Of a DNA stretch of 57,642 nt, positions 8,559-16,552 are shown piece by piece (position 1 is the stretch's first letter; each line of letters starts with the position of its first letter). The translations under genes were made by a program, and so were the position numbers. This stretch comes from an uncultured Verrucomicrobiota bacterium (GTDB lineage: Bacteria > Verrucomicrobiota > Verrucomicrobiia > Verrucomicrobiales > DEV007), in contig CACIUL010000015.1 in assembly GCA_902589825.1 (NCBI GenBank), positions 1 to 57,642 on the forward strand, in the 5' to 3' direction. The notes under the pieces are model-generated. The model searched no databases, was not told the DNA's origin, and worked only from the letters and a program-made list of their open reading frames with translations.

Positions 8559-9140
8559 ATGAGTGCAATCAAGGTTACAGAGGTTGCCCACAGCCTGGTT
8601 TCCGGCCGGCTGCAGGCTGGCGACATTGCAGTTGATGCGACAGCAGGCAACGGTCATGACACCCTCCTCCTTGCCAGGATTGTCGGGAAAACAGGCGAAG
8701 TTTTCGCCCTTGATGTGCAGGCTTGCGCACTGGCGACCACCGGCAGCAGGCTTAAGGAGCACGGCCTTGATCAGGTCGGCAAGCTCTATCAGCGGGGGCA
8801 TGAGGACCTTGCCGAGGTCGTGCCCGGCTGTCACCACGGCAGGGTGTCCGCGGTGATGTTCAACCTGGGTTACCTGCCGGGTGGAGACAAGTCCCTGATT
8901 ACACGCGAACAAACAACGATCGTCGCCCTTCAACAGGCACTGGAAATCCTCAGCAAGGGGGGATTATGCACGGTTGTCTGCTATCCCGGGCATGAGGGGG
9001 GAGCCCGGGAGGCGGCGGCGGTGGCGCGTTTTGTTAAAGAGCTTGATCCTGGCTCCTACCGGTGCCAACGGCATGATAGTGAGCACTGCTTGAACCATTC
9101 TCCATTCCTCCTGGCCATTGAGAAGGTTTGTCCGGGGTAA
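8559..9140 (+). CDS. mnmM: Class I SAM methyltransferase, MnmM/YtqB family
   Basis: 193 aa from ATG at 8559; a GTG at 8547 is also in frame. SAM motif I is DATAGNGHDT (26-35). The NLGYLPGGD block (102-110) is typical of the YtqB group, formerly called putative rRNA methylases and shown in Bacillus and other Gram-positives to methylate nm5s2U34 of tRNA to mnm5s2U (MnmM). Length matches that family. It starts 15 bp after the MnmC(o)-like gene. Homology is clear from these motifs; the tRNA substrate here is inferred from family and neighbour. Confidence 0.8.
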   Translation: MSAIKVTEVAHSLVSGRLQAGDIAVDATAGNGHDTLLLARIVGKTGEVFALDVQACALATTGSRLKEHGLDQVGKLYQRGHEDLAEVVPGCHHGRVSAVMFNLGYLPGGDKSLITREQTTIVALQQALEILSKGGLCTVVCYPGHEGGAREAAAVARFVKELDPGSYRCQRHDSEHCLNHSPFLLAIEKVCPG

Positions 9141-9166
9141 TTCACAGCGCGGGTTGCCAAGTGGCC

Positions 9167-9193
9167 ACAGCCTCGGTTATGGTTGAGGCTTGT
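9167..9193 (+). promoter_or_regulatory. Hairpin enclosing the transporter start codon
   Basis: ACAGCCTC (9167-9174) can pair with GAGGCTTGT (9185-9193) across a 10-base loop, with one bulged base. The 3' arm contains both the only purine-rich stretch before the transporter gene and its apparent TTG start at 9190. The fold could limit initiation. It is seen by eye only. Confidence 0.35.
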
Positions 9194-10173
9194 CCGGATT
9201 ACTCAGAGCCCTCACCAATGCCTTTGCCCTCTGGGTGATCATAGGAAGCCTGTGGGCTTGGTTTTATCCTGAGCATTTCAGGTGGTTTGTCGACAAAGAC
9301 AACAAGATACTCGGGATTAAGCTGATCCATATCGGGCTTGGCCTGATCATGTTCGGGATGGGAATTACCCTGAGCTTCGATGATTTCCGGGCTGTTTTGA
9401 AAATGCCACGTGCCGTGATTGCCGGGGTTGGCGCCCAGTTCACGGTGATGCCCCTGCTCGGGTTTTTCCTGGCCCAATTATTTTCCCTTGAACCTGTTTT
9501 GGCAGTTGGCCTGATTCTGGTGAGTTGCTGCCCGGGGGGCACGGCCTCAAACGTGGTGACCTACCTGGCGCGTGCAAATCTTCCCCTGTCCGTTCTGATG
9601 ACGATGTTCTCGACTTTGAGTGCGATTGTCATGACACCGCTTTTAACAGGATGGCTGGCGGGGAAATATGTCGACATCGACCGGTGGAACCTGTTTTTGA
9701 ACATGGTTTCAGTGGTCCTGCTGCCGGTCGTGGCAGGGGTTTTACTCAACCGCTTCCTGCCAAGGGTCGTGCGTCATGTCACCCCTTGGTCGCCCTTGCT
9801 CTCGGTGGTGATCATTGTGCTGATTGTCGGCGGTATCATCGGCGCTTCCAGGGAAGCAATCATTGAACATGCCGGGAGCCTGCTGGTTGTGGTGTTTTTG
9901 CTGCATGCCGGCGGGTTTGCCATCGGCTATGGCATCGCTGCCCTGTTCCGGTTCAAGACCGCCTTCCAGAGGACACTGAGTATTGAGGTGGGAATGCAGA
10001 ACTCCGGCCTCGGCAGCAGCCTTGCCAAGACAGAAAAATTCCAGGACCAGTTTCATCCACCCCTGGACGCCGCACTTGCGCCGGTTCCAAGTGCTATTTC
10101 TGCTCTTTATCACTGTATTATCGGCAGCCTGCTGGCCGCTTACTGGCGCCGGCGGAGTCCCGGGAAAGAATGA
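9190..10173 (+). CDS. Bile acid:sodium symporter (BASS/SBF) family transporter
   Basis: 327 aa with about nine or ten hydrophobic segments. Signatures are GLIMFGMGITLSFDDF near residue 50-65, SCCPGGTASNVVTYLA near 112-127 and EVGMQNSGLGSSLA near 265-278; the last two form the sodium/substrate-binding crossover region. Bacterial members import organic acids such as pyruvate, pantoate or bile acids with Na+; the substrate here is unknown. An in-frame stop lies just upstream at 9184, so TTG 9190 is the first possible start. It overlaps the next gene by four bases (ATGA). Confidence 0.85.
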   Translation: MSGLLRALTNAFALWVIIGSLWAWFYPEHFRWFVDKDNKILGIKLIHIGLGLIMFGMGITLSFDDFRAVLKMPRAVIAGVGAQFTVMPLLGFFLAQLFSLEPVLAVGLILVSCCPGGTASNVVTYLARANLPLSVLMTMFSTLSAIVMTPLLTGWLAGKYVDIDRWNLFLNMVSVVLLPVVAGVLLNRFLPRVVRHVTPWSPLLSVVIIVLIVGGIIGASREAIIEHAGSLLVVVFLLHAGGFAIGYGIAALFRFKTAFQRTLSIEVGMQNSGLGSSLAKTEKFQDQFHPPLDAALAPVPSAISALYHCIIGSLLAAYWRRRSPGKE

Positions 10174-11411
10174 TGAATGTGTGTTTCAGGCTCGCACAAC
10201 TGGGCGTGGTTGCAGGTGGTGGATGGCTGTTGGTACAGGGTTTTCCCGTCCTCGGCATTTGCGTGGCATTGCTGGCCTGCTGGTATTGGCTGCTTGACCG
10301 CATGGCCAACCGGGTTGTGCGTGGTAATACCGAGCCCGTTAGCGAGGACACTTCCAGCTTTCATGATGGCTGCTTTATCGCTGACTTGCACGCCGATATC
10401 TGCCTGTGGCGGCGTGACCTCATGCGCAAAAACCGCAGGGGGCACGTTGACCTGCCGCGGCTCCGAGAGGGAAATGTGGCCCTGCAGTTTGTCACGGTGC
10501 CGACAAAACTGGTAATCAGCCGGCGCTTTCCACGTGTTTTTTTCCGGGATCTTTTTTTCTGGGGGGCATTCATGAGCCTGCAGCATCCCGCTACATGGTT
10601 CAGTACTTCCGCCCGTGTCAGGTTGCAGTTGCATCGGCTTGAATCATGGATTGCGCAATCGGGCGGGGCGATTCGCTTGGTTTGTTCAAGGTCGCAACTG
10701 GATGAGCTTGAGGGCTGCCGTGAGCGTAATGAGGGGGTCATTGGCGTGATGCTGGGCCTTGAGGGGGCGCATGTCCTGCGCGGCGGCCTTGATGTTCCAT
10801 GGCTTGCCGGGAATGGATTCCGTGTGGTCGGAATCACGCATTTCAATGACAACCAGTTTGGCTACTCGGCTCATGGTTTGCGCCGGGGCGGGTTGACACA
10901 GGCGGGCAGGAAACTGGTGCAGGAACTCGACAGTCACGCCATAACCATTGACCTTGCGCACGCCTCGGCAGAATTGATTGACGATGTGCTTGAAATGCAC
11001 GGGCAGGGAGAAATCAGCCGTCCCTTGATTGTTTCCCACACCGGGATCAGGGGGGTGCATGACCACAGGAGGAATATTGCAGACGATCATGCTGTTGCCA
11101 TTGCCGGCACCGGCGGACTTATAGGAATCAGCCTTTTTGCGCCTGCCCTTCCCCGTGCTGACCTTGCAGCTCTCGGGGAGAGTGTCAGCTACACGGTGAA
11201 GCTGCTCGATGATGCCGGTATTGAGGGTGCCCGGCATGTGGCAATCGGCTCGGATTTTGACGGTGCGGTGCGAACGGTAGTCGATGCGTCAGGCTGGGAG
11301 CGCATTGCCGGGGAGCTAATGAAGCCCGCCTATGGCTTAACCCCTAAGCAGGTGGAATGGATCGTGGGTGCCAATACCCGCAATTTTTTTGCCGACAACC
11401 TGCCTGACTGA
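10170..11411 (+). CDS. Membrane-associated dipeptidase, peptidase family M19
   Basis: 413 aa. Two N-terminal hydrophobic segments (about 8-45) suggest membrane anchoring. The renal-dipeptidase metal ligands are visible: DLHAD (His74, Asp76), GLEGAH (Glu), IDLAHAS and VSHTG (two His), and IGSDFDG (Asp). The predicted activity is zinc-dependent hydrolysis of dipeptides, possibly with D-residues, at the membrane. It overlaps the BASS transporter gene by ATGA and is probably translationally coupled, suggesting uptake plus processing or cell-wall peptide recycling. It ends the 7276-11411 unit and converges on ybaB. Confidence 0.9.
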   Translation: MMNVCFRLAQLGVVAGGGWLLVQGFPVLGICVALLACWYWLLDRMANRVVRGNTEPVSEDTSSFHDGCFIADLHADICLWRRDLMRKNRRGHVDLPRLREGNVALQFVTVPTKLVISRRFPRVFFRDLFFWGAFMSLQHPATWFSTSARVRLQLHRLESWIAQSGGAIRLVCSRSQLDELEGCRERNEGVIGVMLGLEGAHVLRGGLDVPWLAGNGFRVVGITHFNDNQFGYSAHGLRRGGLTQAGRKLVQELDSHAITIDLAHASAELIDDVLEMHGQGEISRPLIVSHTGIRGVHDHRRNIADDHAVAIAGTGGLIGISLFAPALPRADLAALGESVSYTVKLLDDAGIEGARHVAIGSDFDGAVRTVVDASGWERIAGELMKPAYGLTPKQVEWIVGANTRNFFADNLPD

Positions 11412-11428
11412 GAGAATCCTTGAACTTG

Positions 11429-11743
11429 CTAGAAGAGTCCGCCGGGCATCTGGCCAAGTCCCCCGGTGACCTTGCCCATTTCCTCCTCCATCACCTTGCG
11501 GCCTTCCTCGATCGCCTGCCTGACTCCAGAGAGCACGATATCCTCCAGGATCTCGATATCCTCAGGGTCGACAATTTCCGGGGCAATCTTGATGGCGCGG
11601 ATGTCCCCGGAACAGGTTGCCGTTACGGTTACCTTGCCTCCTGCAGCACTTACCTCCACTTCACGCTCTGCGAGCTCGGCCTGAACTTTTTGCATTTTGC
11701 CCTGCATTTGCTGGGCCTGCTTCATCATCTTGGCGATATTCAT
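11429..11743 (-). CDS. ybaB: YbaB/EbfC family nucleoid-associated protein
   Basis: 104 aa, the usual length. It starts MNIAKMMKQAQQMQGKMQKVQ, the typical amphipathic helix, followed by the GGKVTVTATCSGDI beta region and the dimerising helices. It binds DNA as a dimer. It follows dnaX by 44 bp on the same strand, the classic dnaX-ybaB order found across bacteria. Confidence 0.95.
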   Translation of the reverse strand: MNIAKMMKQAQQMQGKMQKVQAELAEREVEVSAAGGKVTVTATCSGDIRAIKIAPEIVDPEDIEILEDIVLSGVRQAIEEGRKVMEEEMGKVTGGLGQMPGGLF

Positions 11744-11787
11744 CGGTTTATTTTAGGAAAGTTTTGCCTGCGTTGCAAACGCAAGGT

Positions 11788-13602
11788 CTAGTCGTTTTTG
11801 ATATTGGCTTCAAAGATTTCAAGTGCATCCCTGATCAGGGGGTCGTTGTAGATGTCATCCTCAGCCGGCGGAGGCTGTTCATTGTTGCCTGCCTCTTCCT
11901 GCGCGGGGACAGGTTCCTCCTGCTGGGGTTTTGGTTCATCTTCCTCGGGCATCTCGGCTGGAATGATGACCGGGCTTACTCCTTCGCGAAGCTCAATCTT
12001 CAGCTTGAGCTCAGTCTTTCTCATTGATTGGAGTAGTGCCTCGATGGGTTTCCTCGTGCGCTCACGCAGCAGTGATTCCCTGGCGATGGTCTCATTCGGG
12101 GAAATGGCTACCGTGAAGTGCGTGCCGTCATCTTCAGCAAAAACGGCCTTCTGTGCATATTCCGCGGCGATGGGTTTATTGCTTGCCAGATGGTCAAGGA
12201 CTGCCGCCCAGATTTCCTCGCCAGTGAGATTGGTGCCGGCACTTTCCACAGGTGGCTGCTCCCGGGGCTCTGGTTGTGGTTTTGGCTCTCTGTCGGCTGC
12301 ACTAGCCTGAGCCGGCGGGGTTGCCGGCGGAGTGGCGGAGACGGGTGGGGTGGCAGAGACCTTCGGGGAGGATGATGGTGCCTTCTGGGTTGTTTCTGCG
12401 GGCAAGGTGGAGAGTGTTCCGTCGATGGCCTCGATGATGTCGCTGAGGCGGGTTGAGCCCAGGATCTGGATTGCCTTGATGATACCAACCTCCAGGTGCA
12501 GGCGTTTATTGGGAGCCCACTTCATGCGCCCGTCCACCGTGGCCAGATGATCAATGACGGCTAGCAGCCGCTCGGTATTAACCATTGCTGCCTGGGACTG
12601 CACCCTTTCAAGAATCTCGGGCGTGAGGTCCCTGGCGGCACCATCGGGATCCACCTGGTAAACCAAGACTGCCCGAAGGTGCCCGATCAGGTCGGTTAAC
12701 AGCTTGCCGAGGTCCTTGCCGGATTCCGATTGTGAGTAGATTTTTTCCAGCGCGTTGACTGTCTCGCCGCTGAGAAGCTCCTCACCGAGCCCGGCAATTG
12801 TTTCAAGCGCGGTAAATCCGAAAATCTCAAGTACATCCTTTTCCCCGATTTCCTCGCCACAGAAGGCGACCAGCTGGTCGAGCATGGATTGGGCATCGCG
12901 CATTCCGCCTTCCGCCCCCTTTGCAATGGCTGTTGCAGCCAGTGGATCAAGGGTGATGTTTTCCTGATCGGCAATGTGGCTGAGGTGGTCACTTATGGTG
13001 CGTGTCGGGATGCGGCGCAGGTCAAAACGCTGGCAGCGGGAAATGATTGTCGGCAGGATCTTCTCCGACTCCGTGGTCGCGAAGATAAACTTCACGTGGT
13101 CGGGGGGTTCCTCGAGGGTCTTGAGCAGGGCATTGAAGGCCGCACTGGAGAGCATGTGCACCTCATCAATGTAGTAAATCTTGTAACGCCCGCGTGAGGG
13201 GGCAAATTTCACGTTGTCCCGCAGTTCGCGCACCTGCTCAACACCGTTATTGCTTGCCCCGTCAATCTCCAGGACGTCGAGGCATCTGCCGTCGGCGATT
13301 TCCTGGCAGATTTCCTCATCTGGATCAAAGTCTGCTTTCGGTCCGCCCGGGCAGTTAAGGGCCTTTGCCAGAATACGCGCAATGGAGGTTTTTCCTGTAC
13401 CGCGGGGCCCCACAAAGAGGTAGGCATGGGCAAGCCGGTCCCCTTCAATGGCATTACGCAGGGTCTGCACAACGTGATCCTGGCCCAAAACATGGTTAAA
13501 AGTCAGGGGGCGGTATTTTCGGGCAAAAACCTTATAACTGGTACTCACGGGGCTAATTGTAGGACGCGTTGACGGTTTGTGAATCTTTTTTGAGTTGGAC
13601 AT
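11788..13602 (-). CDS. dnaX: DNA polymerase III subunits gamma/tau
   Basis: 604 aa from ATG at 13602, which has AGGGG three bases upstream. A GTG at 13548 would give the canonical short N-terminus (STSYKVFARKYRP) and is a real alternative; a TTG at 13629 is also open. Walker A is GPRGTGKT (about 65-72), followed by the four-Cys zinc region (CPGG...CQEIADGRC), the DEVHMLS Walker B and the sensor region around TTESEKILPTI. A Pro/Ala/Gln-rich linker leads to a C-terminal domain ending in an acidic tail. This is the clamp-loader ATPase. No obvious A-rich frameshift signal for a separate gamma product was seen. Confidence 0.95.
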   Translation of the reverse strand: MSNSKKIHKPSTRPTISPVSTSYKVFARKYRPLTFNHVLGQDHVVQTLRNAIEGDRLAHAYLFVGPRGTGKTSIARILAKALNCPGGPKADFDPDEEICQEIADGRCLDVLEIDGASNNGVEQVRELRDNVKFAPSRGRYKIYYIDEVHMLSSAAFNALLKTLEEPPDHVKFIFATTESEKILPTIISRCQRFDLRRIPTRTISDHLSHIADQENITLDPLAATAIAKGAEGGMRDAQSMLDQLVAFCGEEIGEKDVLEIFGFTALETIAGLGEELLSGETVNALEKIYSQSESGKDLGKLLTDLIGHLRAVLVYQVDPDGAARDLTPEILERVQSQAAMVNTERLLAVIDHLATVDGRMKWAPNKRLHLEVGIIKAIQILGSTRLSDIIEAIDGTLSTLPAETTQKAPSSSPKVSATPPVSATPPATPPAQASAADREPKPQPEPREQPPVESAGTNLTGEEIWAAVLDHLASNKPIAAEYAQKAVFAEDDGTHFTVAISPNETIARESLLRERTRKPIEALLQSMRKTELKLKIELREGVSPVIIPAEMPEEDEPKPQQEEPVPAQEEAGNNEQPPPAEDDIYNDPLIRDALEIFEANIKND

Positions 13603-13631
13603 TGTCCCCTTATGACGCTTTTTGGGCAAGG

Positions 13632-14441
13632 ATGAGTGATAATGAAGCCATTGGGATGATTGCCGGCAACGGTATTTATCCCGCGATTTTTGCGCGTGCA
13701 GCCAGGGCAGCAGGGGTTGGGCGCCTTGTTGCCGCCACTTTCCATGATGAAACCGACCCCGGGATTGAGGACCTGGTTGACTCGGTGAGCTGGATGCGGG
13801 TCGGCCAGTTGTCGAAGATGATCAAGTTTTTCACCCGCGAGGGGATACGTCGTGCCGTGATGGTCGGCCAGATTGCTCCCAAGAACCTTTTCGACCTGCG
13901 CCCGGACATGCGCACCCTTGTCCTGCTCGGCCGACTCAAGGAACGCAATGCGGAGTCCATTTTCTCGGGCATTGCCGATGAACTGGCCAAGGACGGCATC
14001 GAGCTGATTGCTGCCACGACCTACCTTGAGCACCTGCTTCCCGGGCCCGGTCATGTATGCGGTCCCGGCCCGGACAAGAGGCTGGAGGGCGAGGCAGCTT
14101 TTGGCTTCGGTATTGCCAAGGAGACCAGTCGCCTTGATGTCGGACAGACCGTCGTGGTGCGCCGGGGTACTGTCCTGGCCGTTGAGGCTTTCGAGGGAAC
14201 CAATGAGGCCATCAGGAGAGGTGGTGCACTCGGGCATGGCAAGGCGGTAGTGGTTAAGGTTTCCAAGCCTGACCAGGACCTGCGATTTGATGTTCCCTGT
14301 ATTGGACCGGAAACGATCAGGGTTGCTGCGGAGGCGGGGGTCAAGGCTGTCGTGGTCGAGTCCGGTTCAACACTGTTGCTGGACAAGGAGCAAATCGAGG
14401 CCCTTGCCAATGAATTAAAAGTGACGGTATACGCGCATTGA
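13632..14441 (+). CDS. lpxI: UDP-2,3-diacylglucosamine pyrophosphatase LpxI
   Basis: 269 aa from ATG at 13632; the upstream open extension to 13569 lacks family similarity. Hallmarks are IGMIAGNGIYP at the N-terminus, the VGQIAPKNLFDLRPD block, and the C-terminal domain with GTNEAIRRGG and VVVKVSKPDQDLRFDVPCIG. LpxI hydrolyses UDP-2,3-diacylglucosamine to lipid X, replacing LpxH. It is followed by a Gfo/Idh/MocA gene and lpxB, forming a lipid A cluster. Its start lies only 29 bp from the divergent dnaX start. Confidence 0.93.
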   Translation: MSDNEAIGMIAGNGIYPAIFARAARAAGVGRLVAATFHDETDPGIEDLVDSVSWMRVGQLSKMIKFFTREGIRRAVMVGQIAPKNLFDLRPDMRTLVLLGRLKERNAESIFSGIADELAKDGIELIAATTYLEHLLPGPGHVCGPGPDKRLEGEAAFGFGIAKETSRLDVGQTVVVRRGTVLAVEAFEGTNEAIRRGGALGHGKAVVVKVSKPDQDLRFDVPCIGPETIRVAAEAGVKAVVVESGSTLLLDKEQIEALANELKVTVYAH

Positions 14442-14471
14442 CCAGGTGCTATTATCACAGGATTAGATTTT

Positions 14472-15413
14472 ATGGATAAAATGAAAGTCGGCGTTGTTGG
14501 CGTGGGTGCCATTGGCAGGAACCATGCCCGTATTTATTCCGAAAGCCATGCAGCGGAACTTTCCGCGATATTTGACAGTGATGCTGAAGCAGCGAGGGAA
14601 ATCAGTAGCCAGTATGGGGGGCATGTGGTGGAGAGCCTGGAGGAATTATGCCAAATGGTTGATGCGGCATCGATTGCAACGCCTACCAACACGCACCGGA
14701 TGGTGGGAGAAGCGCTCCTGGAAGCGGGTAAGCACGTGTTGATCGAGAAGCCCATTGCTGACAGTGCTGAGGATGCCAAGGCGCTGGTCAGCAAGGCGGC
14801 GGAAAACAACTGCATCCTGCAGGTTGGCCACATAGAGCGGTTTAATCCTGTGCTTGCAGAAATTGAGCAGCGCCTGACGGATCCGAGGTTTATTGAGGTG
14901 CACCGGCTTTCACCCTTCCCGAACCGTTCAATGGATATCGGGGTTGTCCTGGACCTCATGATTCATGACCTTGAGATTGTACTGCACCTGGTGAAGTCGG
15001 AAGTGGAGCATATTGATGCAGTGGGTGTCCCGGTCCTGACAGCTAGGGAGGATATTGCCAATGCCAGGATCCGGTTCAAGTCGGGCTGCGTGGCGAATAT
15101 CACCGCGAGCCGGATTTCACCGGAAAAGATGCGCAAGCTGCGTGTTTTCCAGGGAGATAGTTACCTGTCGCTGGATTACCAGCAGCAGGCAGGGGAGCTG
15201 TATTGGAGAGAGGGCATGGAGATCAAAAAACAGCCCGTATCCGTCGAGAAGGAAGAGCCCCTGAAGAACGAGCTGGAGGCGTTCATTGATTGCGCCATCG
15301 CCGGGCGTCAGCCCGCGGTTTCCGGAAGGGAAGCCACCGCGGCACTGGAACTGGCCATTGATATCACGCAATTGATCGAGTCCGGGGGTAAGCCGGCGGT
15401 TTTACCGGGTTGA
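14472..15413 (+). CDS. Gfo/Idh/MocA dehydrogenase in the lipid A cluster, GnnA-like
   Basis: 313 aa. The Rossmann motif GVGAIG lies at 10-15, EKPIADS near 92, and a C-terminal substrate domain includes SPFPNRSMDIGVVLDLMIHDLEI. A Gfo-type gene in the lpxI-lpxB gap is a known arrangement. The characterised relative GnnA oxidises the UDP-GlcNAc 3-hydroxyl, preparing 3-amino lipid A. The transaminase partner GnnB is not next door, so either it lies elsewhere or the enzyme has another role. It overlaps lpxB by one base (TGATG). The family is certain; the GnnA function is inferred. Confidence 0.85.
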   Translation: MDKMKVGVVGVGAIGRNHARIYSESHAAELSAIFDSDAEAAREISSQYGGHVVESLEELCQMVDAASIATPTNTHRMVGEALLEAGKHVLIEKPIADSAEDAKALVSKAAENNCILQVGHIERFNPVLAEIEQRLTDPRFIEVHRLSPFPNRSMDIGVVLDLMIHDLEIVLHLVKSEVEHIDAVGVPVLTAREDIANARIRFKSGCVANITASRISPEKMRKLRVFQGDSYLSLDYQQQAGELYWREGMEIKKQPVSVEKEEPLKNELEAFIDCAIAGRQPAVSGREATAALELAIDITQLIESGGKPAVLPG

Positions 15414-16528
15414 TGGCGCAGAAAATCTACATCGTCGCCGGTGAGGCCAGTGGGGACGCCCATGGCGCAGGACTGATGTCTGCCATGCTGGCCAGTGACC
15501 CGGAGCTCACTTTTGCCGGGCTCGGTGGTCCCGCGATGAACGGGATTTCCGGTGAGGTTCGCAACTGGACTGCGGAGGCGGCAGTGGTGGGTTTCTGGGA
15601 GGTAATCAAGAAATACGGTTATTTCAGGGGCGAGTTTGAGCAGGCAGTCCAGGCGCTGGAGGATTTTGCACCTGATATACTGGTGCTCGTGGATTATCCC
15701 GGCTTTAACCTGCGCCTTGCTGCTGAGGTGAGGAAGCGTGGCATAGAGGTCAAGATCGTCCAGTATATCAGCCCGCAGGTCTGGGCGTGGAAACGCGGGA
15801 GAATCTCACGCATGGCGAAAATCCTCGACCGCATGCTTTGCCTGTTTCCCTTTGAGGTTGACCTTTACCGTGGTTCCGGGCTCGACGCGCGTTTTGTCGG
15901 GCATCCGATTGCCGGGCAGCTTTCCGGGCTGCGCGGCCGGGATCAGCGTGATGAGCAACTGGTCGCACTGCTGCCGGGAAGCAGACAAAGGGAGGTGGAG
16001 AAGATTTTCCCGGTGATGCTTGATGCTGCCGTTGAGATGGGAAAGATTGAGCCCGGGCTTCGTTTTGCATCTGCCGCGGCCGGGCATGAACTGGCAGAGC
16101 AAATGCAGGTGATGGCATCGCAACGCGGACTGGATTGCACTGTTGGTGTCGGCAATGCCCATGATCTGATGGCATCTGCCTGTTGCGCGGCCGTGGCTTC
16201 CGGCACAGCGACGCTGGAGGCAGCCTTCCTGGGCTTGCCCTACTGTATTGTCTACCGGGTGGCCTGGCCGACTTATTACCTGGCACGTGCCTTGATGGCG
16301 GTGGACTATCTGGGAATGGCAAATCTGCTTGCCGGCCGTGAAGTGGTGCGTGAGTTCCTGCAGGGGGATGCCGATGCGACAACGGTGGCCGCCGAGTTGC
16401 TTCGCTTGAGTCAGTCCGAGCAAGATCGTGATGCGCTTACCGCTGAACTGGAGCAAGTGACAGCACCCCTCGCTGAGCCCGGGGCTTATGACCTTGCTGC
16501 CGCTGCAACCCTGGAGGAGTTTGTTTAA
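15413..16528 (+). CDS. lpxB: Lipid-A-disaccharide synthase
   Basis: 371 aa. Hallmarks are IYIVAGEASGDAHGA at the N-terminus, GLGGPAMN, DYPGFNLRLA, YISPQVWAWKRGR and LLPGSRQREVEKIFP. It condenses lipid X with UDP-2,3-diacylglucosamine at the inner membrane. The ATG at 15413 overlaps the stop of the preceding gene, so coupling is likely; the TTG at 15410 is not needed. Product length is normal for the family. Confidence 0.97.
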   Translation: MAQKIYIVAGEASGDAHGAGLMSAMLASDPELTFAGLGGPAMNGISGEVRNWTAEAAVVGFWEVIKKYGYFRGEFEQAVQALEDFAPDILVLVDYPGFNLRLAAEVRKRGIEVKIVQYISPQVWAWKRGRISRMAKILDRMLCLFPFEVDLYRGSGLDARFVGHPIAGQLSGLRGRDQRDEQLVALLPGSRQREVEKIFPVMLDAAVEMGKIEPGLRFASAAAGHELAEQMQVMASQRGLDCTVGVGNAHDLMASACCAAVASGTATLEAAFLGLPYCIVYRVAWPTYYLARALMAVDYLGMANLLAGREVVREFLQGDADATTVAAELLRLSQSEQDRDALTAELEQVTAPLAEPGAYDLAAAATLEEFV

Positions 16529-16552
16529 ACGGGGAAACTTTCCTTTAAAGGC

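Noticed and set aside
11788..13602. Programmed frameshift for a separate gamma product of dnaX
   Set aside because: No A-rich slippery run with a following stem was seen near the end of the ATPase region.
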